From NCBI GenBank assembly GCA_913778085.1, contig CAJYXJ010000057.1, positions 1-56,464 of the forward strand: a stretch of DNA of 56,464 nucleotides, written 5' to 3'. The DNA comes from an uncultured Chryseobacterium sp. (lineage in GTDB: Bacteria; Bacteroidota; Bacteroidia; Flavobacteriales; Weeksellaceae). Numbering within the stretch: the first letter of the stretch is position 1; each line of letters begins with the position of its first letter. The notes beneath the pieces are model-generated. The model worked only from the letters and a program-made list of their open reading frames with translations. It had not been told where the DNA came from and did no database searches. This document shows, in pieces, positions 33,784-41,044 of the stretch. The translations under genes were made by a program, and so were the position numbers.

Positions 33784-34958
33784 TTTCAGTTACAGAAGCA
33801 AAACAAATCATTCTCAATCACTTACCGGAAAGGAAAACAGTCATGTTGCCACTTTCTGAAGCGGCGGGCCTGGTGACTTCATCCGAGGTCATTGCCGGAA
33901 CCGATATTCCGGGTTTTCCGCAGTCCTCTATGGATGGCTATGCCTTAAAATTTGAAGATAAAAATTTACCTCTGGAGATCAGCGGTGAGATGGCGGCCGG
34001 AACCACGGCGGCTTTGGAGATCAAAAATGGCCAGGCTTCCAGGATCTTTACTGGCGCCCCTTTGCCTGAGGGAGCCGATACGGTTGTGATGCAGGAAAAG
34101 ATAACGGTAGAAAACCATCGGTTAATCATTAAAGATGAAAATCTTAGCCTTGGACTCAATGTGCGTCCGAAAGGATCGGAAGTGAAACAGGGCGCTGTTG
34201 CCATGGCCGAAGGAACGGTATTGAGCCCGGCAGCCATCGGGTTTCTCGCCGGAATAGGGAAGGACCAGGTTGAGGTGTATTGTCCGCCTGTAGTCGCTGT
34301 GATCCTGACAGGGAACGAACTTCAGGATCCGGGAAAAGAACTGGCCTTCGGACAGGTATATGAAGCAAATTCCTATCAGCTTAAAGCCGCATTGGAAAAA
34401 ACGGGCGTTAAAGAAATCCATATTTTCAGAGCCGAAGATAATCCCGAGATACTACAGCAGATTCTTGAACAGGCTCTGGGAACGAGCGATATGATTCTTC
34501 TCAACGGAGGCGTGAGTGTCGGGGATTACGATTTCGTAACCCAGGCTGCAAAATACTGCGGCATCGAAGAAAAATTCCATAAGATCAGGCAGAAGCCCGG
34601 AAAGCCTTTGTTTTTCGGTATAAAAGGCGAAAAGCTGGTTTTCGGACTGCCGGGAAATCCTTCGTCGTCACTGACCTGTTTCTACGAGTATGTCCTGCCG
34701 GCTGTTGAGCAGCTTTCAGGATTAAGAAATTCAATACGGAAAATTAATGCAACAGCGACGCATGATTATACAAAGCCTGTGGGACTGACCCATTTCCTGA
34801 AAGCTTTTTATGAAGAGGGCAAAGTAACGCCGCTTCATGCCCAGGAATCGTACCGGCTGCATTCTTTTGCACAGGCCAACTGTTTTCTGGTGCTGCCTGA
34901 AGAATCAACAGGTTGCAAAGAAGGCGATGCAGTGGAAATCCATTTACTGCCGGTTTAA
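33780..34958 (+). CDS. moeA: Molybdopterin molybdenumtransferase MoeA
   Basis: Inserts molybdate into adenylated molybdopterin. The 392-aa protein has the typical order: 'MISVTEAKQIILNHLPERKT' N-terminus, 'GTDIPGFPQSSMDGYALK' (~41-58), 'AGTTAALEIKNGQASRIFTG' with 'GAPLPEGADTVVMQE' near 93-108, the active-site region 'VILTGNELQDPGKELAFG' with 'IYEANSYQL'-type continuation near 180-200, and 'LNGGVSVGDYDFV' near 240-252. 'GLPGNPSSSLTCFYEYVLP' closes the C-terminal part. ATG at 33780 overlaps the preceding gene. Works after MogA, encoded as a fusion downstream. Confidence 0.95.
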   Translation: MISVTEAKQIILNHLPERKTVMLPLSEAAGLVTSSEVIAGTDIPGFPQSSMDGYALKFEDKNLPLEISGEMAAGTTAALEIKNGQASRIFTGAPLPEGADTVVMQEKITVENHRLIIKDENLSLGLNVRPKGSEVKQGAVAMAEGTVLSPAAIGFLAGIGKDQVEVYCPPVVAVILTGNELQDPGKELAFGQVYEANSYQLKAALEKTGVKEIHIFRAEDNPEILQQILEQALGTSDMILLNGGVSVGDYDFVTQAAKYCGIEEKFHKIRQKPGKPLFFGIKGEKLVFGLPGNPSSSLTCFYEYVLPAVEQLSGLRNSIRKINATATHDYTKPVGLTHFLKAFYEEGKVTPLHAQESYRLHSFAQANCFLVLPEESTGCKEGDAVEIHLLPV

Positions 34959-34978
34959 TTAAAAGGTAAAAAGAATTA

Positions 34979-35713
34979 ATGAGTATAGAATTATTTTATG
35001 CCGTCCTTTTTGTCGTTGCTTTCTTTTATGCAGCGGTAGGTCACGGCGGAGCCAGCGGCTATCTCGCACTGATGGCACTGTATGGAGTTGCACCCGAAGA
35101 AATGAAACCAACGGCGCTGGTCCTGAACCTGTTTGTATCACTCACGTCCTTTATCCAGTATTACCGGGGCGGCTACTTTTTAAAGAAACTGTTTATCCCC
35201 ATTGCCGCTGCTTCCATCCCGATGGCTTTTATCGGCGGGATGATGACGGTGGAAGAAAATATTTACAAACGCATCTTGGGTGTGCTCCTGCTGTTTCCGG
35301 TGATCCGGTTTTTCTTCTTTAAAAATACGGAAGATCATGAGCTGAAAGAGCAGAATATTGCCGTAGCAGTAGTTACCGGCGGTATCGTCGGGTTATTATC
35401 CGGGATGATCGGCATTGGCGGAGGAATCATTCTTTCCCCGATCCTGCTTTTGCTTAAATGGACCAACCAGAAACAGACGGCAGCCATCAGCGCAGCATTT
35501 ATATTTGTCAATTCCCTTTCCGGACTGGGCGGAATGCTGACCCAGGGAATCAAATTTACCGACAATATGTTCATGTACGTGATCGTTGCTTTTACCGGAG
35601 GACTGTTAGGCGCTTATTTTGGATCTAAAAAGTTCAACCAGAATGTCTTAAAATATGTATTGGCCACGGTTCTGCTGATGGCTTCTTACAAACTCTTACT
35701 CACCAAAGCTTAA
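34979..35713 (+). CDS. TSUP (TauE/SafE) family permease
   Basis: A 244-aa inner-membrane protein with seven to eight hydrophobic segments and the family's internal duplication: 'FFYAAVGHGGASGYLALMAL' near residue 16-36 and 'GLLSGMIGIGGGIILSPILL' near 136-156. TSUP proteins export or import sulfite, sulfonates or other small sulfur-containing anions. It lies inside the molybdenum cofactor operon, 20 bases after moeA and 3 bases before a SUOX-fold protein, so a role in sulfur or oxyanion traffic linked to cofactor use is possible. No dedicated molybdate ABC transporter is in the window; whether this permease moves molybdate is speculation. Confidence 0.85.
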   Translation: MSIELFYAVLFVVAFFYAAVGHGGASGYLALMALYGVAPEEMKPTALVLNLFVSLTSFIQYYRGGYFLKKLFIPIAAASIPMAFIGGMMTVEENIYKRILGVLLLFPVIRFFFFKNTEDHELKEQNIAVAVVTGGIVGLLSGMIGIGGGIILSPILLLLKWTNQKQTAAISAAFIFVNSLSGLGGMLTQGIKFTDNMFMYVIVAFTGGLLGAYFGSKKFNQNVLKYVLATVLLMASYKLLLTKA

Positions 35714-35716
35714 AAA

Positions 35717-36211
35717 ATGAAGTATTTTACCATCTTATTCGTATTTTTAACTGTAATCCTGCAGGCACAGAAAAATTCTGTAACCGTAAAAGGTGATATT
35801 GATAAGACCGTAACAGTTACTGATGGAGATCTGAAAAAATATCCGGTGCATGAAGTAAAAAGCATCGATATCCTGAACCATAAAATGGAATTCAAGAAAA
35901 ACCTTAAAAACCTGAAAGGCGTTCTGCTCAAAGATGTTTTAAGTCAAGTCAGTTTTAATACGCCGACACCAAAGGAGTTGAGTACTTTCTATCTGGTGTG
36001 CAGGGCTGAAGACGGATATAAAGTAGTCTATTCATGGAACGAAGTCTTCAATACGGAAGCCGGTGATCACGTGATGCTGATTACCAGTGAAAACGGAGTT
36101 CCGACTTCCGGAACAAAAGAAGGAATCACCCTGATTACGCCGGAAGACCGGGCAACAGGGAGGAGATACGTTAAAAACCTTTCAGAAATTGTAATCAAAA
36201 AAGCGGATTGA
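35717..36211 (+). CDS. Small exported SUOX-fold (molybdopterin-binding-like) protein
   Basis: A 164-aa protein with a signal peptide 'MKYFTILFVFLTVILQAQ' (about 1-18). The mature part resembles a shortened sulfite-oxidase molybdopterin-binding domain: 'SVTVKGDIDKTVTVTDGDLK', 'LKGVLLKDVLSQVSF', 'CRAEDGYKVVYSWNEVFNT' near 105-125, and 'LITPEDRATGRRYVKNLSEI' at the end. The usual molybdenum-ligand cysteine cannot be placed with confidence; the only mature Cys is just before 'RAEDGY'. It may bind cofactor, molybdate or another ligand in the periplasm rather than act as an enzyme. Its gene is squeezed between the TSUP permease (3 bases) and moaD (1 base). Confidence 0.7.
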   Translation: MKYFTILFVFLTVILQAQKNSVTVKGDIDKTVTVTDGDLKKYPVHEVKSIDILNHKMEFKKNLKNLKGVLLKDVLSQVSFNTPTPKELSTFYLVCRAEDGYKVVYSWNEVFNTEAGDHVMLITSENGVPTSGTKEGITLITPEDRATGRRYVKNLSEIVIKKAD

Positions 36212-36212
36212 T

Positions 36213-36440
36213 ATGGAATTGAAAGTCATAGCTTTCGGGAAGATTACCGAAATCACGGGAAAAGAATTTTCCGTTACGGCATCCGATACCGATATTTTAA
36301 AAGAGCAGCTAGCGGTACGATTTCCGCAGCTCGCCGATATGAAATTTGCAGTGGCCGTTAATAAAAAAGTCACTGAAGAAAACAGAATACTCAGCAACAA
36401 TGATACAGTGGCTTTGATGCCGCCTTATTCCGGAGGATAA
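36213..36440 (+). CDS. moaD: Molybdopterin synthase sulfur carrier MoaD
   Basis: Small ubiquitin-like subunit of molybdopterin synthase, 75 aa. It ends in the required Gly-Gly ('VALMPPYSGG'), which is adenylated by MoeB and thiocarboxylated before giving sulfur to MoaE. Beta-grasp pattern: 'MELKVIAFGKITEITGKEF' start and 'FAVAVNKKVTEENRIL' middle. Spacing is one base to the preceding gene and one base to moeB. Confidence 0.95.
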   Translation: MELKVIAFGKITEITGKEFSVTASDTDILKEQLAVRFPQLADMKFAVAVNKKVTEENRILSNNDTVALMPPYSGG

Positions 36441-36441
36441 T

Positions 36442-37560
36442 ATGGAAGAGCAGAACGAAAGATATTCCCGGCATTTAAGCCTTTCAGGATTTGGAAAAGC
36501 AGGGCAGGAAAAACTTTTAAAGGCAAAGGTCCTCGTGATCGGTGCCGGCGGATTGGGCTGTCCTGTCCTTCAGTACCTGTCCGCAGCTGGCGTCGGAACG
36601 ATCGGCATTGTAGATCATGACCGGATTTCGCTGAGCAACCTGCAGAGGCAGACGCTTTACACCACCGCAGAAATCGGAGAACTGAAAGCGATAACGGCTG
36701 CCAAAAAACTCATGGCATTAAATCCGGAAATTACAGTTACAGCATATACCGAAGAAGTTACCGTATCAAATGCCTGGAATCTGATCTCGGAATATAACCT
36801 GGTGGTTGATGCCACGGATAATTTTGCCACCCGTTATCTGATCAGCGATACGTGCTGCCTGTTGCAGAAGCCTTTGGTATTTGGTGCGGTGTCCAAGTAT
36901 GAAGGGCAGGTGGCGGTTTTCGGACTTAATGATCAGAAGCAATACATCAGTTACCGTGATCTCTTTCCGGAACCTCCGCGTCCCGGTGAAGTTCAGGACT
37001 GCAATACAGCGGGTGTGCTGGGCGTACTGCCCGGAATGATCGGGATGATGCAGGCCAATGAAGTCATTAAGCAGATCACCGGACTCGAAAACGGATTAAC
37101 AGGGCAGCTCCTTACATTCAATATGCTTACGTATGAAACAATGCTCCTTGAGCTGTCCAAAACAAAAGATTCCGAAAATCTGATTCCAAAGAATCGCGAA
37201 GAACTTGAAAAGACCGATTATCAATTCCTTTGCGGGTTATCTCACCCGGAGATCGAGGCATTGAATCCTGAAAGTTTTTTAAATAAAATAAAAACAGGTG
37301 AAATTACCGCCATTGATGTAAGAGAAAAGGGAGAGCTTCCGGTTGCCGGTTTCCCTCATCTTCATTTCCCGTTATCTAGGCTGGAAAAAAGTTTAGACAA
37401 AATTCCGGAAACGGAAATTGCATTTTTCTGCCAGGGCGGAACCCGAAGCCTGAAAGCCGCGGAAATTTTTATACAAAACCGAAAAACACAATTTAAACCA
37501 AGCCATCTTGAAGGAGGAATTCTGGCTTTAACACAACTGCATAATGAAAAGAGAGATTAA
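36442..37560 (+). CDS. moeB: MoeB adenylyltransferase fused to a rhodanese domain
   Basis: Activates MoaD by adenylation and, through the rhodanese part, can supply the sulfur. The 372-aa protein has a ThiF/MoeB domain (~1-250): nucleotide loop GAGGLG at 34-39, 'DHDRISLSNLQRQTLY' (58-73), 'VDATDNFATRYLISD' and the catalytic-type Cys187 in 'QDCNTAGVLGVLPG'. A rhodanese domain (~275-372) has 'ITAIDVREKGELPVAGFPH' and active-site Cys in 'AFFCQGGTRSLKAAE'. Oddity: the zinc CxxC pairs of E. coli MoeB are absent; 'SYRDLFPEPPRPG' has Asp where the cysteine is expected. The end overlaps moaE by 17 bases. Confidence 0.93.
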   Translation: MEEQNERYSRHLSLSGFGKAGQEKLLKAKVLVIGAGGLGCPVLQYLSAAGVGTIGIVDHDRISLSNLQRQTLYTTAEIGELKAITAAKKLMALNPEITVTAYTEEVTVSNAWNLISEYNLVVDATDNFATRYLISDTCCLLQKPLVFGAVSKYEGQVAVFGLNDQKQYISYRDLFPEPPRPGEVQDCNTAGVLGVLPGMIGMMQANEVIKQITGLENGLTGQLLTFNMLTYETMLLELSKTKDSENLIPKNREELEKTDYQFLCGLSHPEIEALNPESFLNKIKTGEITAIDVREKGELPVAGFPHLHFPLSRLEKSLDKIPETEIAFFCQGGTRSLKAAEIFIQNRKTQFKPSHLEGGILALTQLHNEKRD

Positions 37561-37984
37561 AAATATTTTTAAGGAAGGTGCCATCGATCCGCTGTTTATT
37601 TCGGAAAGCATTGCCGGGCATTCCGCTAAAAAGAACATCGGGGCGCACAGTATTTTTCTGGGCCAGATCCGGGAAGATATAGTCGACGGAAGGTACGTAG
37701 CCGCCATTGAGTATACGGCTTATGAAGAAATGGCACTGGAAAAGATGCATCAGATCCGGGAAGACATCTTTGACAAATACGATCTTACCTGCATGCATGT
37801 TTACCACAGTCTGGGAACAATCAGGGCCGGCGAAATCTGCCTCTTCGTATTCACTTCGTCGAAGCACCGGCTGGCAGCGATGGAAAGCTGCAACGAGCTG
37901 GTCGAACGCATCAAAAAAGAACTGCCGGTCTGGGGCCGGGAAATTTTCGAAGACGATTCCCATCAATGGAAAGTCAATCGGTAA
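37544..37984 (+). CDS. moaE: Molybdopterin synthase catalytic subunit MoaE
   Basis: Converts cyclic pyranopterin monophosphate to molybdopterin with sulfur from MoaD. The 146-aa protein shows 'GAHSIFLGQIREDIVDGR', 'AIEYTAYEEMALEKMHQI', 'VYHSLGTIRAGEICLFVFTS' and the active-site/MoaD-binding region 'RIKKELPVWGREIFEDDS' near the end, with 'KHRLAAMESCNELVERIK' before it. The ATG at 37544 lies inside the moeB end in another frame, so translation is coupled. Confidence 0.96.
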   Translation: MKREIKNIFKEGAIDPLFISESIAGHSAKKNIGAHSIFLGQIREDIVDGRYVAAIEYTAYEEMALEKMHQIREDIFDKYDLTCMHVYHSLGTIRAGEICLFVFTSSKHRLAAMESCNELVERIKKELPVWGREIFEDDSHQWKVNR

Positions 37985-38038
37985 ACAGTTGAATGAATTC
38001 ATATCAGTTTGATAACAAGTGTTATGTATATCAATAGG

Positions 38039-38090
38039 GACGGGCTTTAGCCCGTCTTCAAAAAAGAATAAATCACTTGGCTTTAGCCAA
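38039..38090 (+). repeat. Two hairpins with identical CTTTAG loops
   Basis: GACGGGCTTTAGCCCGTC (38039-38056) and TTGGCTTTAGCCAA (38077-38090), different stems around the same loop, ~20 bases apart. The design matches the double-hairpin repeat at 8926-8985 but loops differ. Downstream (38190-38250) are several degenerate 'AACTTTAAA' direct repeats before moaC. Confidence 0.65.
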
Positions 38091-38255
38091 AGCTTATTAA
38101 TGGAATCAGATTAAGGCAATAACATTAACTGCAAAACTGCTTTTATCGAGATTGATCTTCGACATTCATGAATAAAACAGTGGACATCAACCTTCAACTT
38201 TAAACCCAAAACTTTCAACCTTAAACTCTGAACTTTAAACTTTAAACCCTTTAAA

Positions 38256-39173
38256 ATGGTCAACATTACCCATAAATCATCAACCCTTCGGATGGCAATA
38301 GCGACTGCGACAGTTACAACTTCATCGCAGACTACGATTGATGCCGTGCAACAACGGAAAGTCCCGAAAGGGGATATTTTTGAATTTTCAAGAGCTGCGG
38401 CCCTGTTCGGCGTAAAAAAAACCAGCGATGTCATTCCCGACTGCCATCCTCTTCCGGTGGAATATACGGCGGTAACTTATGAAATTGAAGATCTATCGAT
38501 CATCATATCGGTGGAAGTACATACCATCTATAAAACCGGGGTGGAAGTGGAAGCCATGCACGGCGCATCGGTAGCGGCATTGGTGATGTACGACATGCTG
38601 AAGCCGATCGATAAGCATGTGGAAATCCAGAACATCAGGCTGCTGGAAAAGAAAGGCGGAAAATCAGATGATAAAAAATATATATCCGGCGAATTAAAAG
38701 CTGCTGTGGTGGTATGCTCAGACACGGTTCATCAGGGGCGGAATGAAGATACCTCTGGAAAAATAATTGTTCAGAAACTGGAAGAATACGGATTCACGGA
38801 CATTGAGTATCTGGTGGTTCCTGATGAAGCAGAGGCCATTCAGCAGGCACTTGCAGGATACAAAACCAATAAATCAGACCTCGTAATTTTTACCGGAGGA
38901 ACCGGTGTTTCGCCAAGAGACGTCACCCCGGAAGCTCTGCAGCCGATGATCGACAGGCCATTGCCCGGAATTATGGAAACTGCCCGGGCTTATGGTCAGG
39001 AACGCATCAAAACCTCCATGTTATCCACGGGAATAGCTGGTTTCAGCGGAGAGACACTGGTATTAACTTTCCCAGGTTCTGTAAAAGGGGCCGCCGAATA
39101 CATGCAATCCTTATTTCCGCAGGTCCTTCATGTTTTTGAAGTCAAAAAAGGAAAGAGACATGGGGAAGGATGA
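38256..39173 (+). CDS. moaCB: Bifunctional MoaC-MogA fusion
   Basis: A 305-aa fusion. Residues ~1-150 are MoaC (cyclic pyranopterin monophosphate synthase): 'MVNITHKSSTLRMAIATATV', 'KKTSDVIPDCHPLP', 'EVEAMHGASVAALVMYDMLK' and 'IQNIRLLEKKGGKSD'. Residues ~155-300 are MogA/MoaB-like (molybdopterin adenylyltransferase): 'KAAVVVCSDTVHQGRNEDTS', 'LVIFTGGTGVSPRDVTPEA', 'GERIKTSMLSTGIAGFSGET'-like stretch near 255-275 and 'LTFPGSVKGAAEYMQ'. So it supplies both an early and a late step of the pathway. It starts ~270 bases after moaE, beyond the hairpin repeats, and may be read through or have its own promoter. Confidence 0.94.
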   Translation: MVNITHKSSTLRMAIATATVTTSSQTTIDAVQQRKVPKGDIFEFSRAAALFGVKKTSDVIPDCHPLPVEYTAVTYEIEDLSIIISVEVHTIYKTGVEVEAMHGASVAALVMYDMLKPIDKHVEIQNIRLLEKKGGKSDDKKYISGELKAAVVVCSDTVHQGRNEDTSGKIIVQKLEEYGFTDIEYLVVPDEAEAIQQALAGYKTNKSDLVIFTGGTGVSPRDVTPEALQPMIDRPLPGIMETARAYGQERIKTSMLSTGIAGFSGETLVLTFPGSVKGAAEYMQSLFPQVLHVFEVKKGKRHGEG

Positions 39174-39457
39174 TTGATGTATGGTTGCTGATAATGGATG
39201 AGGACATTCATTAAAAATGATTAAAATTAACCGCTTGAAAGCAATTTAGATCCATTCTTAATACTGGAAAATTTTATAATGCACCTGTCTGTTTTATTGA
39301 TTGTTTTTAGAATTAAGATGCTGTTAATGGCTGAAAATCTGATATTTATGTATGCGTGGGTCATCCTGATTTAATGATTAATAAAACTCAGGTTCCATTA
39401 TAAAAAATTTCCGGCATCGGTAAAAACAAAGCCCTTTAATTTTACATACCTCACTTT

Positions 39458-39488
39458 ACCGTAATCATAAGATTGCGGTTCTTTTTTT
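39458..39488 (+). terminator. Terminator-like hairpin just upstream of paoA
   Basis: ACCGTAATC (39458-39466) pairs with GATTGCGGT (39471-39479) around ATAA, then TCTTTTTTT. It is 285 bases after the moaC-mogA stop and only 33 bases before the paoA start, so it is either a late terminator or part of a leader that controls paoABC. The rest of 39174-39520 shows nothing else. Confidence 0.6.
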
Positions 39489-39520
39489 GCATAAACACTT
39501 CAATACCAAATCTTAAAATT

Positions 39521-40000
39521 ATGCTTGATCAGAATAATCAGCCGGTTTCCTTAACGGTAAACGGACAACAGCACCAGCTTGAGCTTAAGCCCTGGGTATC
39601 CCTTTTGGATGCCCTCAGACATACCCTAGGTCTTACCGGTACCAAAAAAGGGTGCGACCACGGACAATGTGGTGCCTGCACCGTGTTGGTAGACGGCAAG
39701 AGAGTCCTAAGCTGCCTTACGTTGGCAGTGATGAAAGACGGTTCAGAAATCACGACCATTGAAGGCATCGGAAGTTCCGATCAGTTACATCCGGTACAGA
39801 AAGCATTTATCGAACACGATGCTTTCCAATGCGGCTATTGTACACCGGGTCAGATCTGCAGTGCCGTCGGTCTTTTGGAAGAAGGCAAAGCGGAAACCAG
39901 GGAAGATGTACAGGACCTGATGAGCGGAAACCTTTGCCGCTGCGGGGCCAACAGAGGAATTATCAATGCCATCATGGCGGTAAAAAATGAAGCGAAATGA
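39521..40000 (+). CDS. paoA: (2Fe-2S) subunit of a PaoABC-type aldehyde oxidoreductase
   Basis: A 159-aa electron-transfer subunit. The ATG at 39521 is chosen; an in-frame TTG at 39473 lies in the terminator-like region. First cluster: Cys45, Cys50, Cys53, Cys65 ('KGCDHGQCGACTVLV'). Second cluster: Cys104, Cys107, Cys139, Cys141 ('QCGYCTPGQICSA', 'LCRCGANRGI'). E. coli PaoA has a Tat signal, whereas this protein has none with either start, so the complex is probably cytoplasmic. The last four bases overlap the next gene (ATGA). Confidence 0.9.
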   Translation: MLDQNNQPVSLTVNGQQHQLELKPWVSLLDALRHTLGLTGTKKGCDHGQCGACTVLVDGKRVLSCLTLAVMKDGSEITTIEGIGSSDQLHPVQKAFIEHDAFQCGYCTPGQICSAVGLLEEGKAETREDVQDLMSGNLCRCGANRGIINAIMAVKNEAK

Positions 40001-41016
40001 ATAATTTTTCCTATACCAAAACAAAAGAGATCGCCGATGCATCGGTATTGCTGAAAGATAATGCCGGCAATAAAGCAATCGCAGGTGGAACAAATATTGT
40101 CGACCTGATGAAATATTTTGTCGTGGAAGCCGATAATCTGGTCGACCTCAACGGAATTCAGGGAATGGATGACTTGTCTGAAACGGAGAACGGCAATGTC
40201 CGTCTTGGTGCTTTAATGACCAATGCAGCAACAGCCTATCATCCTGTTATCGAACAGAAATATCCCCTGCTTTCAAAAACCATTCTGGCAGGTGCTTCAG
40301 GACAAATCCGGAATATGGCAACCAATGGCGGAAACCTGCTGCAGAAAACACGCTGCTATTATTTTTACGATCATTCGGTTCCGTGCAACAAGAGGGAACC
40401 AGGATCAGGGTGCCCGGCCGTTAAAGGTTACAACCGTATCCATGCAATTCTGGGACACTCACAGGAATGTATTGCTGTCTTCCCTTCCGATATGTGTGTG
40501 GCATTGGCCGCCCTGAATGCGAAGGTGCATGTACAAAGTGCAGATGGTGAAAGAATGATCGATTTTGAAGATTTCCACCGGCTGCCTGGAGATACGCCGG
40601 AGCTCGACAACAATCTGAAACAGGGAGAGATCATTACCGGAATTGAATTGCCCGCTGAAGACTTTTCACAATATTACTCATATTTAAAACTAAGAGACAG
40701 AAGTTCTTATGCTTTTGCACTCGTTTCAGTGGCAACGGCCTTTAAAATTGAAAATGATCAGATTACCGAAGCAAGGATTGCTTTAGGAGGCGTAGCGCAT
40801 AAACCATGGCGTAATAAAGAAGCTGAAGAATATCTTAAAGGAAAAGCACCTTCCAGAGAACACTTTGCCCAGGCCGCCGATCTTATTTTAGCAGAGGCAC
40901 AGGGTTTTAAGCATAACCGTTTTAAAATTGATCTTGCCAAAAAAGCAATCATCCGGAACTGCATGATGGCTCTTGAACCTGAAACCCAAAGACCGGGCGC
41001 AAAACCTTCTTTATAG
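39997..41016 (+). CDS. paoB: FAD and [4Fe-4S] subunit of a PaoABC-type aldehyde oxidoreductase
   Basis: A 339-aa middle subunit. FAD-binding blocks: 'AIAGGTNIVDLMKYFVVE' (27-44) and 'GASGQIRNMATNGGNLLQKT' (99-118). The insert typical for PaoB, which holds an extra [4Fe-4S] cluster, is present: Cys120, Cys130, Cys139 and Cys158 in 'RCYYFYDHSVPCNKREPG', 'SGCPAVKGYNRIHA' and 'SQECIAVF'. The C-terminal domain has 'SVATAFKIENDQITEARIAL'. It links the 2Fe-2S subunit to the molybdenum subunit in the neighbouring genes. Confidence 0.92.
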   Translation: MNNFSYTKTKEIADASVLLKDNAGNKAIAGGTNIVDLMKYFVVEADNLVDLNGIQGMDDLSETENGNVRLGALMTNAATAYHPVIEQKYPLLSKTILAGASGQIRNMATNGGNLLQKTRCYYFYDHSVPCNKREPGSGCPAVKGYNRIHAILGHSQECIAVFPSDMCVALAALNAKVHVQSADGERMIDFEDFHRLPGDTPELDNNLKQGEIITGIELPAEDFSQYYSYLKLRDRSSYAFALVSVATAFKIENDQITEARIALGGVAHKPWRNKEAEEYLKGKAPSREHFAQAADLILAEAQGFKHNRFKIDLAKKAIIRNCMMALEPETQRPGAKPSL

Positions 41017-41044
41017 TCTTCCAACACCAACCCAAAAATTAGTT

